Positions 46,640-57,831 of a DNA stretch of 64,000 nucleotides are shown one piece after another; position 1 is the stretch's first letter; every line of letters starts with the position of its first letter. A program made the position numbers and the translations under genes. The notes under the pieces were generated by a model that worked only from the letters and a program-made list of their open reading frames with translations, did no database searches and was not told the DNA's origin. The stretch comes from Undaria pinnatifida (lineage: Eukaryota; Sar; Phaeophyceae; Laminariales; Alariaceae), in NCBI GenBank assembly GCA_012845835.1, contig JABAKD010000013.1, positions 8,223,128 through 8,287,127 of the forward strand, written 5' to 3'.

Positions 46640-46805
46640 GAGGGAGCCCACCCAAGGCAGCATGTTCAGTGCGGGGCACGAGCCCACCCAAGACAGTGCT
46701 TTCGGCGAGGGGCTCGAGTCCACCCACAGCAGTGCTTTTGGTGTGGGGCACGAGCCCACCCAAGACGGTGCTTTCGGCGAGGGGCGCGAGTCCACCCAAA
46801 CCGAC
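46640..46805. repeat. Short minisatellite (about 42-bp units)
   Basis: Four units alternate GAGCCCACCCAAGACAGTG and CGAGTCCACCCA.A.CAGTG with GGCGAGGGGC. On the minus strand it reads as a VLGGLVP-type peptide repeat, in the region upstream of the gypsy pol, so it might be a repeat within the element's own 5' region. The rest of 46590-47328 is GC-rich without a recognised protein. Confidence 0.6.
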
Positions 46806-47328
46806 CCCTGTGATCGGCGAGGAGAGAGCGCGCTGCCCGCGGGTCCGCAGGAGGTAGATACCGCTATCTCCAACGGGGTTGGGGCTTGTCAACCCCACGG
46901 GGTTGAAGCTTGGCAAGCCACTGCGGTCGTACTCCGTAGCAGGCCCTGGACAACGGCCGGAAAAATCGGCGATGCCGTTGGCGCTGCCTTTGCGGTACTC
47001 GAGCGTGCAATCGAACGCGGTGACGAACTCAATAAGCTACCGCTGGACTCGTGCGTTGAGGGTCCCCACTTTGCCAATGCTCTCCTGTGTCTTGTGGCCG
47101 GAGGTTATGCGGAACTTTGTTCCCCACAATACCCTCGGAGGCGTTTGGGAGCCCAAACAATGCTGCCGAGCCCCCTGCTCAGTGCCGGGCCAGGGTTCGG
47201 GTAAAACGCCGCTATCTGAGGCGCAGGGCTGCCGTTTTTCGTCATTGTTCAATTTCGCCCGGCCGACGCCCTCCTCAGCCCAGAGCCGGGGGCGGTCGAG
47301 GTACCCTGTTCGCGCGTAACAAGGGAGA

Positions 47329-47460
47329 GTGTTATAAGGCCTAGTTTGGGTAAGCTATTGGTTAACCTTTTGCAAGTGGTCAAACGAACTAACACCTCAC
47401 TAATACCTTAGCATCACCCACAACAAATAATCACACACCTACGACAGCATATATACCGCG
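47329..47460 (+). repeat. LTR-like sequence starting TGTTATAAGG
   Basis: Preceded by the purine tract AAGGGAGAG, it begins TGTTATAAGGCCTAGTTTGG, continues AGCTATTGGTTAACCTTTTG and holds a TATATA motif near 47448. The first about 90 bp recur at 52546-52640. A PPT followed by TG is the layout of a 3' LTR start, but the opposite LTR was not found. Confidence 0.45.
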
Positions 47461-47499
47461 CTTGTTGTGTGCGAGACAGAGCTTCGTCCTCACACAAAC

Positions 47500-47615
47500 G
47501 CGACAGCAGCACCACCAGCACCATATAAACCACCACGGGCACACCACAGCAGCAGCACAGCAGCAGCACAGCAGCAGCGCAGCAGCAGATACAGCAGCAG
47601 AGGCGGTGGTGACCT
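47500..47615. repeat. CAG-rich microsatellite tract
   Basis: CAGCAGCACAGCAGCAG-type text flanked by CACCA repeats. No gene is seen in 47616-47874. Confidence 0.8.
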
Positions 47616-47874
47616 AACGTCGCCGGCGACAGTGTACGTGCCAGATTTCAAAAATAAAGGCAAACGGCAAAACAAGACCTACCAATTCAAAATAAAACCA
47701 CTTTCCAAAAATCAGAAGTCATAATGGACGCCCCTTATTTTATTTTCTGATGCAGTTATTTCTGGAGCCTCAAAACTACAAAAATAATCGCCAGAGAAGT
47801 AATCGCTTAAAAATTTCCTGTAAATAGTGCCTGGTAGGCCCTTTCGAATTTAATTTAATTTTCATACAAGGGCT

Positions 47875-49191
47875 CCGCATGGGCGCCGGCATTCGCCGGC
47901 GCCCATGCTTCGGGTAGGGCAGGGCAGCACTTCGACCACTTAAGGTGTAGCTGTCAGATTTGGCATGCACTGAACTTTCAAGTAATGCCAAGAGTTTAAT
48001 ACGAACATGGGGTTATGAAAGTCTTGCTTTGACAGAAGAAAAAACGTAATATTATACAACAAAGAAGGCAAGGATAGGCGAAACAAACTATCTATCTATG
48101 TTAAATGCGCCAAGTAAAAGTTGGCGTCTATCAAACAAAAATACCGCAAAGAGTATTATTGAGAACCTGCGTCGCCTCTAGGCGAAACAAAAGAGGCCTT
48201 AGCATTAATGAAGAGACTGCACTGCTGTCCCCGTGGCAATGGAGGTTCGAAGTCGACAGGATGCAAAGTCGGTTTGCATCAAACGTCGACATGAGGACAT
48301 GTCAGCCGGCGAGGTTTTGGAAGAAGATTGCTTTGTTTGTTACGTGAAGGCTGTCGCATTGATTGGTCTGCGTGGTCGCGGGCGAGGAGGAAAACGAAGA
48401 AGAGGAGGGCGATCTCTCGTTGAGGCGGCGTTGTCTAAGATTGGTGCGGGGGTGGCTTTGCTCGTACGGGAGGTTGGCGTAGCGCTTCTTCTCTGTTTTT
48501 TTCTCGGGAAGGCGGGATATGTGTGTCTGCTGTCTTTTCTTCGTGGGGGCTTTCACGTTGTCGAAATCGGACGCGTCCCCTCAATGCATAATATCCGGAG
48601 TGTCTCTACCATGACGACTGCTGATAGTGCCGTGCGTATTTCCTAGAGACTGACATATTATTTACTGGTAGTAATAATAGTATACCTTTGCAACATTTTT
48701 TTTTCTTCATCCCATTTATTATTCCCGCACCACTCTCGCGCTCCCTCCCAGTAGTAACTTAGATCCGGGGTCACATAGCGGGCCCTCCTCTTCCCTCCCC
48801 ACTTCGGCACGTGCTTTCATTTTTACCGCGAGGAGAATCCAGCATTTTCTTCCCTCGTCGACTCGCGTCGAACCAACCCACGCTGCTAGGCGCTCTCAGC
48901 AGTTGATCCCTGTTTTTTTTTTTGCATTTTTGCAAATAAAGTCAAATCTCATCGTGGTGGGTGTCGAACTCAAGGACAACCAAACGTTAGTAGTATTCGA
49001 GGGTAAAACCACTATTATTAATAGACCACCGGGGCGGCCGGCTGACAATTGATTAAAACAAAACAGGATCTTTGCATAGAGATTACATTCCCTCCCCCAT
49101 ATTTTATGATATTACGATGGTTGACGCGATATGTATAGAATAAAGCGCCAAATACCTAAATATCAGCGTACGCGGAGTTTTAGATATCATG
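47875..49191 (-). mobile_element. 1.3-kb Helitron-like non-autonomous element, copy 2
   Basis: Second copy of the element at 40020-41333, with the same ends (ACAAGGGCTCCGCATGGG ... TTTTAGATATCATG), the same 14-bp hairpin and unrelated flanks. No duplication is visible at the insertion site. From 49192 to 49605 I see nothing except GC-rich text with AGCGC/GCTTCG motifs. Confidence 0.6.
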
Positions 49192-49605
49192 AATAACGAA
49201 CGACCGCGACGGCAGAGCACGGCAAAGCATAGCGCTTCGCTCTGCTGAGCTAGCGGGGTGCGCTGCTGAGCTGATCCGCAGGGCATCGCAGGGCACTGCA
49301 CGGCGCTTCGTTGCTGTAAGCTATAGCGCTGCGATGGGGTGCTGGGCGGTGTCCAGCTGATGAGCCAAGCCCAGATCTCAGCCGATGAAGCTTCGTCAAG
49401 TACAAAACAAATGGTGCGAATCAAAGAAAAGCTAAAGCTGGACCGTTCCGCAACTAATGCACAGGCGGCAAATTAGCGGCAAATGGTAGGAAGTTCAACT
49501 TACTAGACAAAAAGGAAGAAAAAATCGCGAAAAAGTTCAAAATCGTGTTGGCAGAAAAAACAAATTTGCAGGAAGCAGCTGAACGGCCAAGAAACAGGCA
49601 ATATT

Positions 49606-49965
49606 TCAGTTGTTGTTGTTGTCGTTCTCACATTAACTCGCATAATCAAGTCCGTGGTCACAGGACAGGGTCCAGTCACTTTGGAGCTGAGGAATACCCT
49701 AGGGGAAAAACACAAACCAAAGGTGGTACACGCATAAATCACAGCTGACGCAATTCATGCCTCCACCAGAAACATATAAAAGTGAAATCGGGAGTCAGTC
49801 TACGATGTGCCAGGTCCATACCGGTGCATACGTCTCATTACTCGCGCCTGGAAAAACCGACTATACCGCTTGCCACCCAAGAAAGACTACCACGTATACA
49901 TTACACGTGGTATCTATCACTACGCATACGCACAACAGACGCAAGTCAATTGGAAAAAAGAAACA
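49606..49965 (-). repeat. LTR-like dispersed repeat, copy 3
   Basis: Inverted copy of 39446-39785, from GTTGTTGTTGTTGTCGTTCTC to the GCAAGTCAATTGGAAAA end. It abuts the 1-kb repeat at 49990, and the A-rich/GGGGCCAAGAAAAAG junction is shared with 16.76 kb. Confidence 0.65.
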
Positions 49966-49989
49966 AACAAAGAAGAGAAAGGAAAGGAA

Positions 49990-51395
49990 ATGGGTGCATG
50001 GGGCCAAGAAAAAGAAAAGGTAAATAAATTTTGGGGGGTCTACTGGCGAGTCTGCCACCAGAACGATGCCACGTGGTTTTTCGACGATCTACAGCAGTAC
50101 TACGAACGACTTCCGATACACCCACCGAAGCACGGACTACCGGCGAATTACGCGATCGACAGCTGGCCGTGGTTGTCACGTGTCTCTGTGTTGGGGGCCC
50201 CTGTGCGCTGCCTCTTGTTGGCTCTTGTTTATGTAAAACATGCGGTGTGCTCGATGGTCTCACGGCACACCAGATTCAGAACGTCCGCTCGTACGACGTA
50301 TCATTCTTACAGGAAATGTAATATTTTTTTCTCCATCAATATGAACATAAAAAGGTTGTTATATATTGGACAGAGTGATGCGTGTACGACTAAACTTGCC
50401 AACGGCACTCGTACTGCACTTTGAGCTATCTGCTGTGGTTCTGGTTGCTACTAGTTGCTCCAGTATGTGCTAGAAGTTTCGCCCTACGGCTACTGCTGCT
50501 GCACCTGGTGTTGTGTGTTTGCCAATGTCGTCAGTTGGCGTTCATGCTCGTCGTACGTTTCCTCGTACCTCGACGGCACGACGACGAGCTCAAAACAGAA
50601 GGGAGGTGACATGAAATGGCATGGACAATGGCCACATAGAAGCGAGCACAGCGGGATAGTTCACTGCGAATCAACCGCACTCGTTCATGCCTACAGCAGA
50701 GGCTGCCTGGAGTGTCAGCGGCCGTGCTAAAGCCAGGGCCAAAGGCCGAAGAGACGGCTCTTCTACCTGCTTGGTTTTGTCTCGAGATTCTGTTATATAT
50801 ATTGGACAGAGTGATGCGTGTACGACTAAACTTGCCGACTGCACTCGTACTGCACTTTGAGCTTATCTGCTGTGGTTTTGGTTGCTGCTAGTTGCTGCAG
50901 TATGTGCTAGAAGTTTCGCCCTTCGGCTACTGCTGCTGCACCTGATGTTGTGTGTTTGCCAATGTCGTCAGTTGGCGTTCATGCTCGTCGTACATACTGC
51001 TGTTCTCACCCAGTACGTAAGAGTTTCCTCGTACCTCGACGGCACGACGACGAGCTCAAAACAGAAGGGAGGTGACATGAAATGGCGTGGACAATGGCCA
51101 CATAGAAGCGAGCACAGCGGGATAGTTCGCTGCGAATCAACCGCACTCGTTCATGCCTACAGCAGAGGCTGCCTGGAGTGTCAGCGGCCATGCTAAAGCC
51201 AGGGCCAAAGGCCGAAGAGACGGCTCTACCTGCTTGGTTTTGTTTCGAGATTCTGTTACATGAAAATGTCATGATTCCATGGTTTGGGAGTTATTTTGTC
51301 ACGAAACGTTTTGCCGTCGGTAACTTGTGTCGCGAAGTTGTTGGATATCGTCGGTAACTTGTGTCACGTTTTAGGTGAACCCACACTAAAAAATG
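49990..51395 (+). repeat. Dispersed repeat, copy 2, with internal tandem duplication
   Basis: Collinear with 16760-17715, but a segment of about 430 bp (ending GGTTTTGTCTCGAGATTCTG at about 50792, and again GGTTTTGTTTCGAGATTCTG at about 51256) is present twice in tandem. The frame ending TTKLANGTRTAL (stop at 50422) matches the first copy. It ends at GTGAACCCACACTAAAAAA. Confidence 0.7.
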
Positions 51396-51509
51396 AATTT
51401 CCAGCTGGCAAAACGAGCAGAAACAAAAGCAATGAAAAGACCGGGCAAGAAACCAAACGAACAATTAATAATAGTAAAAAAGTACAGCAAAGAAACTAAC
51501 GCTCGAGAG

Positions 51510-51860
51510 TATGCCACCGCAAAATTCCAAACATTATCACGTACCGTTTGGAAATGATGCCAATTTTGTAAATCATTCAGGCGTTGCATCCATTAAGATT
51601 CAACAATTTTTCAAAAATTCGTCCTCGACATGCGGTATTTTTGCAACTTCTCGCTCGTCTCGCTCGGCACCCGTCCGCGTTCACGTCGATGTGCGGAACG
51701 GACACGGCAGGGCGAGGGGCGTTGGAGCCGCCCCCCGAAGGCGGCGCTCGAACCAAGCTATATTCGACCGAGAATTCCAGTTCCGTGAATCGCATGCTTC
51801 GGCCGAGACGAAAAACTCCTGACCAAATACATGACACCCAAGGGAATGATTTTATATATG
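51510..51860 (+). repeat. Composite dispersed repeat, copy 3
   Basis: CCGCAAAATTCCAAACATTA through GAATTCCAGTTCCGTGAATC and ACACCCAAGGGAATGATTTT. It is very similar to 42410-42745 but carries an extra TGCGGTATTTTTGCAACTT, as at 14.94 kb. Confidence 0.75.
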
Positions 51861-51983
51861 TTTATGATTAGAAAAAAATCAATCACCAAGCAGGCATTCT
51901 CAGAATTATTACGAAAAATCAAATTCAACAAATAATTATACTACTGCTTGCTGTATACTCCGGAGTATTAGCGAAACATAGAT

Positions 51984-52325
51984 GAACCACGCAGCTTGCA
52001 AAGTTGACTTTGAACCATTCAATCGGTCGTACTCACAGATGACGCTTTACAATTTTTATTATAAATAATATATAACACAATCTAAAAAATACCACGCAGC
52101 TTGCAAAGTTGAGTTTCAACCATTCAATCGTTCGTACTCACAGACAGTTGGAACGTACGTGTTATTTTATAAAAAATATTTCAAGGACGTCAGCCGTGAG
52201 TTGTTATTTTATACGGAGTACCTAATTTTCAAGGACGTCCGCCGTGAGTTTGACGAATTTCAGGTCAATACTCATCTTTGCAAGCTGCGTTGTTGGTACT
52301 ATTTATTCGTGGAATCAAGAACTAA
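51984..52325. repeat. Cluster of 155-bp-family fragments
   Basis: Three pieces: ACGCAGCTTGCAAAGTTGA at 51991 and 52096 (with CATTCAATCG.TCGTACTCAC), and the opposite orientation at 52180-52310 (AAGGACGTC.GCCGTGAG, CAAGCTGCGTTGTTGGTAC). Confidence 0.65.
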
Positions 52326-52362
52326 ACCATGTTGTATTCGTCGTGTTCTATAGGCTCGTCTT

Positions 52363-52440
52363 TGTTGGTTATATGGAACTACCCACTGGCCCACGTAGTA
52401 CCGTGACTTCGTGGTCCAGTGGGTAGTGCTATATAACCAA
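52363..52440. other. Imperfect inverted repeat of about 29-bp arms
   Basis: TTTGTTGGTTATAT then GG, A and ACTACCCACTGG pair with CCAGTGGGTAGT, GC and TATATAACCAACAAA across a 25-nt loop that itself contains a CCACG/CGTGG stem. It could be a tiny foldback element or a structured RNA. Confidence 0.7.
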
Positions 52441-52635
52441 CAAAATACATGTTTGGGAGTCCGCTAATTGACTCTCGCCGACTTGTTCATAACAGGGATC
52501 TCGGGGGCTCTCTCCCCTCGCGACGCACTACCATACGTAGCACTCGTGTTATAAGGCTTAGTTTGGGTAAGCTATTGGTTAACCTTTTGCAAGTGGTCAA
52601 ACGGACTAGTCTAGTCTAATACCCCACTAATTTCC

Positions 52636-52700
52636 TTAACAAATGGCGTCGTCGACAGACCATGGGTTTTGGGTCGTGGGTTCAAATCCCACATCCACCA
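52636..52700 (+). other. tRNA-like 3' half with perfect B box
   Basis: GTGGGTTCAAATCCCAC forms a tRNA T-arm and contains GGTTCAAATCC, an exact match to the RNA polymerase III B box; ATCCACCA follows like an acceptor end. No matching 5' acceptor strand (GGTGGAT) lies upstream at tRNA distance, so it is not a complete tRNA. A tRNA-derived SINE or pseudogene is the likely explanation. Confidence 0.45.
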
Positions 52701-53032
52701 TTATGGTAATAAACTTTTTCAGACTTTCCTCATTCATGTCGAAATTGAAAAATACTCTCCCCGGTATACCCAGGAAATGAAACGGCTTGGATAATTGACA
52801 GGTCCGCCCGTATATCCTAGGCTCGACCCCCATGGTCTTACCTGCCTACCCATAGTACAGGCCAATCAGAATGCTCCATTTAGGCCCTTTTTTTTTTTTT
52901 TACACAGTCCCTCCCCATAGTACACCATAGTACAGGCCAATCAGCGAGCGACACGGGGGTTGTGCGCGGCGCAACTCTGGTAGTACATGTAGTAGTGCTG
53001 CTGTAGACTAGTACTGCTGTGTTCGTGCGCCC

Positions 53033-53605
53033 ATGGATGTGCAAGGCGCTGCAGTCGCGCCGGCAGAGCCCTGGCTGCCGTCACCGCCAGATGGCTTTTC
53101 GTTTCCTGCGCAGATGGCGGAGGTGGGAGGAGCCAGCAGTTCATCGCAAGCTGCCGGAGCTGCTGGTGCTGATGTTAGCGCTGTGTCAGGCGCTTCTTCG
53201 GCGGCGGGTGCTAAGCGGCGGAACCAGCACTGCCGTACGTGCGGGCACAAGATGCGAGTCGGAGCCTTCAAACGTCACCACAACCAGTTCTTGTCATCTG
53301 CAGGTCCCATTTGCACCGTGCCAGAGAGTCGACGCCGCGTCAAAGTCAACCCGATTGTCACGAGGCCCATCCGGATGGTCGGTAGCGAGTGTCACTGCGT
53401 CGGGGATGATGCTTACCCGGGGGGGTGCAGCTCGAAGTAGGTGGACCATAAATCTACGCCAATGAAAGGGTTCGCGTTTGTTAGCGAGATCACGTACCTC
53501 GAGGGCATGGTTGTCTCGGGCAGCTCATTATTGTGCCCACAGGGTAGGCGCGTTGTGCAGGCATGCGTTTATGGATGTAGCTTGAGGGAGCATGTAGTGG
53601 CGTAA
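53033..53605 (+). CDS. Small zinc-finger-like protein, internal TAG
   Basis: The ORF starts at ATG 53033 (context CGCCCATGG) and runs 135 codons to a TAG at 53438-53440. The same frame then stays open and protein-like (KGFAFVSEITYLEGMVVSG, RRVVQACVYGC) to TAA at 53603-53605, 190 residues in all. Near residues 62-80 is HCRTCGHKMRVGAFKRHH, a CxxC ... HH arrangement that could bind zinc; CHC and CSS follow before the stop. The N-terminus is Ala/Ser/Gly-rich. I do not recognise a family. The TAG may be a point mutation (pseudogene), a genuine stop, or be bypassed; no plausible intron removes it. It could belong to a transposon, since the neighbourhood is transposon-rich. Confidence 0.5.
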
Positions 53606-53947
53606 TCTCGGTTGTACTCGGGGCTCTACTTTTGTATTCTTGAAAGAACAGATACATTGACACAGATTTTATTTCCGTTCGGTCTTGGCCCTCCTCTTGG
53701 CCACTGTATTCCACGTCGATCGTTTTACGTGGCATCCCATGGGGTAGACGACATCAAGCGCTTCAATCCGATACCCTGTTTGCCGACGTACTCCCATTTG
53801 ATCAAAAGTTATGCAACATTTACTGCCTGTAGTTGTGATCTTTTACACGTGCCGTTGACAAAAAAATTCGGCCACAAAAAAAAATTGGCGCTTCGCGCGA
53901 AAATAATTTAACTATCGGGCCAGGTAAGACCATGGGGGTCGAGCCCT

Positions 53948-54266
53948 ATTCTAAACCAATCAGCGCGGGATGCGTAGAGTAAGACAGGGTGTTACCATTG
54001 CTATGTTTCCTGCATGCCCCGTAGATCGCGTGGTTCATTATACTACTGTGCGATATGTACGTACGTGCCGAATCCTGGATCCCGCGTCAGCGTTCCTGGA
54101 CACTCTAATGATTCCGAATCTCACGATTCCGATTCCGAATCGCACAACAAGTGAAATAAAGGAAAGCAGATTTTAAGATATCAGCAGAGATATAACTTAT
54201 CCGCAGAGATAGACGGTTTGTCTATAGCTTATGCAGATAGCGGATACCTAGTGAAACACTATAACA
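53948..54266 (-). repeat. Direct repeat A flanking gypsy remnant 2 (LTR candidate)
   Basis: CTATTCTAAACCAATCAGCG through AACACTATAACA, repeated at 57832-58148 in the same orientation with about 95% similarity. On the minus strand it starts TGTTATAGTG, consistent with an LTR of the minus-strand gypsy element lying between the two copies. The other LTR edge does not end in a clean CA and no target duplication was found. Confidence 0.55.
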
Positions 54267-54529
54267 TTAGCCCACACTGAATAGTCGTAGATGCAGACCA
54301 CACGACGATATGGCAATGCCTAACTAAGACATCAGGAAATCGGGAAGTGGATCGAAGATACTGCTATTCAAAACAACGACATCAAATGAGGCTATAGACC
54401 AACCCACACCTCGTGATTGAGGCTAAGATGCCTCTGGTAGGGGTTATTCCGTGGGACCACTGTCACTAAAGCGCTGGGCAGAAAGTACTGGTGCACGGGA
54501 ACGCAGAGAGCAAAGGAAGGGGCTCCGAA

Positions 54530-54965
54530 AAAGGAAGCACCCCAACTGGGGAAGAGAAGACGTTCACTGCAGGATACCAGCCATCGACTGAATCTCTGTG
54601 CTTGGGATGCATGGGCGTGGGTAAAGGGGCACCAGAAAAGGTAACACCCGAACTGAGAACAGACACGTGCACTGCAAGATACCATCCAGCGGCTGAATCT
54701 ATGTGCTTGGGACGCATGGGCGTGGGTAAAGGGGCACCAGAAAAGATAACAACCAAACCGAAAACAGACACGTGCAGGATACCAGCCATCGGCTGAATCT
54801 TTGTGCTTGAGACGCATGGGCGTGGGTAACGGAGCACCAGAAAATGTAACACCCGAACTGAAGGCAAGGCACGTGCACTGCAGGATACCAGCCATCGACT
54901 GAATCTTTGTGCTTGAGACGCATGCGCGTGGATTAAAGGGACACCAGAAATGGGGTACCCGAAGC
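54530..54965. repeat. Minisatellite of about 105-120-bp units
   Basis: Four to five imperfect units share GATACCAGCCATCGACTGAA, TTTGTGCTTGAGACGCATG and GGCGTGGGTAAAGGGGCACC. Minus-strand translations such as FSGAPLPTPM are repeat products. It lies inside the segment bounded by the direct repeats. Confidence 0.8.
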
Positions 54966-55173
54966 GAGAGATACGTAAGCAAAAAAAAACAAGGATAGTA
55001 AACGGCCGTACCGAATAGGGGAAACGACAAAATTACAGCAACCCTAAGGGCTCTCTAACTGAAACAACGAGGTTATCATACATCCTGAAGATGTAGTAAC
55101 TCAATAGGAAGACAAACACATGAAACAAAACATGAAACACTGAGCTATGGTTGACGGCCAGTGTAGCGACATA

Positions 55174-57620
55174 CTAAGGGAGGATAGAGGGGGCTCTGCG
55201 GGGTCCATCAGCATTGCGTAGGACACCGCGTGCCAGTCCCCCGGCCTGATGACGCTGAAGGCACCAGGACCCGTGGACGGCGCTCCGTGGACGTTGCTCC
55301 GTAAAGTGGTGTAAGATTATGGCAGGAGATCGATCTTGGTCGGTCCCGGGCCATCGAAGAAGCGGACGATATAGGAGTTGGCGGAATAATTGTCGGTCGA
55401 ATTGCGATAGGCTATTTTGCCCAACCACCAGAGACCGTCGCGGGCTTTATACCAGCGGTGTGCCTCCGCGGGGAGGGTCGTGGAGCTGAAGCGTTGAATC
55501 CAGAGGGTGCGTGGGGCGAGGCTGTATCCGGGAACGAGAAATATTTCGCCCCGGGTCCGCGGGTAGTTCGCGTTTAGCAGCCCCGATGCGCATCTGTCGG
55601 TGTAAGCGGTTGGACTGGCGGTGTTGTGAAGGGGTGCCAGACCAATGGCGGAGGATGTGAAGCCGGTGGTGTTGTAGGTCTTGTTCTTGTTGCCGTGGAG
55701 GGCTGAGAAGTCCGGTGGCTGCGCTGACGGGGTTTCTGTACGCGTTCTCGGCGTGTGGGAGTTGAATACCCCAGTCCGTTTGTTGTTCGTCGCCGACCAC
55801 GGCGAGCATGAGGGCTATGGTGTGCTTGGCGCGCTCAAAACCGCCGTTGGTGCACAGGTGGTAGGAGCTGGTGGTAATCTTATTGATGCCGACGCGGTCG
55901 TAGAGGACGAGGGAAATATTGTCGCAAACATGAAGTCCGTTTATCGGAGAGTAAGGTTACGGGGCATCCCCAGAGAGGGATATATCGGTCGACAAGGATG
56001 TCGGCCGTGCCGGAGGTGGTGATCTGAGCCTCCGTAGTGGCGTCTATGTCGGCGGGGAGACTGAAACGGTCCGTAAAAAGGAGGATGCAGGCGTTGCCCC
56101 GAAGCGTTGAGGGTAGGGGGCCGGAGTAGTCCACGTTGACGAGGATGCCGGGGCCGTTAGGTAACGGCAAGGAAAGGGTAGAACAGTGAATTGTGTGGCG
56201 CGAAGAATTGCGCGCCTGGCACTTGAGGCAATGGCGGAGCCACCAACGGGTGGAAATGTCCCTGCCGATCCACCAGTAGAAACGTCTGAGCATGCTAAGT
56301 GTCCTAGAAACACCCAAGTGGCAAGAGGTGGTGGAATGGCATGTGTGTAGGACCCATGGGCGCGTCAACATTGAAACGTAGACGCGGGGGGGTGGGTCAA
56401 GGGGAGGGGGTGGTGGATCGCGGGCATGGCACATTGGGTCTGTGTTCGGTCGGTGTACGAGAAGAACGGTGTTGTCGTCGGTGGTGTGTAGCTGGTCTAT
56501 TGTGGCGAGGGTTAGGACCTCCGCAAGAGATGAGCGATGGGTCGAGGTGATGTACTCCAAGAGGTCATCCGGTGGCGGCGAAGGTGAACCCAGGGAGAGG
56601 GACCGGAGGGTGGCGGAGCAGAGGGGCTCGGCGCATTGCTCGCTCGCCCAGTCGGTTTAAGTGCAGTGCTCGACGCAAAAACGGAGATAGAGGTCATCAA
56701 TAGGCTCAACAATAGGTTCCGGTAGTCGAGGTGGTGCTCGCAGAGTAGGGGGGGGCGGCGGGGGAGGAGACCTTGGATCGATGGTCTGCGATGATGAGGG
56801 GGGGTCCGGCTGCGGGGTGCTTGGTGGGGTCGCGGTTGAAGGTGACGAGGTGCTGTGTGCAGTGCGGCGTTGTGTGGTAGCAGGTCGTTGGGCGGCCGGC
56901 ATGGACCCAAGAGTGGGTGGGCGGCGCTGGGGGGATGGAGGTCTTGAAGCGACGGTAGCCGGGGGCCGACGGCCAAATCCGTAGTCCGCAGGAGTACGGG
57001 GGATTCCAGCTGCAGCGGTGGAGAGGTTCCGGGTCCGAGAAGATATCAGGCCTGACGAGGCACGAGGAGAGGCCGAAGCCGAGACGCCCGAGGTGGACGA
57101 TGGGGAGACGACGGGTGGCCTGCAAGCCAAACCGGGAGGAGCGCCAGTGACCACGGCGGCTTTCTCGAGGCTGGGAGGCGATTCGGCGATATGGTTGAAA
57201 GTAGAGATGTGGCCGAAAGAAACGCTGCAAGGCGAGTTGACGGCGAGGTCTTGGACAAAGTGTGTGCCGGCGGCAACGCAATGTAGCGATGCGGGGGCGT
57301 GGTCTTGGTCTTGGACGGAGCGGTGGCCGACGGGAGGGCCGTGAGGCGGTGCCGCGGCGGGGTCTTGTTCTTGGACAAACGGGGGCCGGCGGGGTCTTGG
57401 TCTCGGGCAAAGTGGGGCCGACTGGAGCGCCGTGTGGCGGTGCCGCGGCGGGGTCTTGATCGTAACGTGGACCAACGAAAGCGCGGCGGGGCGAGTCGGT
57501 GGTAAGGCCTTGAGCACAGTGAGGGCAGAGGGCAAGGCTGTGAGGCGATCCGGCGGCGGGGTGCGGGGTGGCGATGGCGGCCACGAATGGCCGAGTAACA
57601 TGGGCTGAATCCGAGGCGTT
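55174..57620 (-). pseudogene. Ty3/gypsy pol remnant 2 (integrase region)
   Basis: On the minus strand: linker with HTTDDNTVLLV, integrase zinc-binding half with HLGVSRTLSMLRRFYWWIG and RHCLKCQAR, core with VNVDYSGPL and PLWGCPVTLLSD, then a frameshifted NAYRNPVSAATG. It is closely related to gypsy remnant 1 but shorter: the third catalytic block and the C-terminal domain are not readable. The GC-rich proline-rich frames at 56650-57885 lie where the upstream part of the element should be and show no motif. At least two frameshifts and a truncated 3' end mark it as dead. Confidence 0.8.
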
Positions 57621-57831
57621 CATACGCGGTCCGTGGCGGCGGTAGTCGCCGAAACCGTTGTTGCAGTAGGGGAACGGGGGGGTGGGCTCGAACCAGCTGG
57701 GGGCAGGTGGGACGAGCCCACCCGAGCCAATGCCCGGGGTGAACGGCTCGATTGCAGTGAAACCGTAGGCTTGGATAGAGTGGGTGTTCTCCTAAGAACC
57801 ATTCTACTCTGTACGCGAAAGTGCAGCTACC

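Noticed and set aside
52636-52700. Functional tRNA gene
   Set aside because: No D-arm or 5' acceptor strand can be paired with the T-arm and acceptor-like end.
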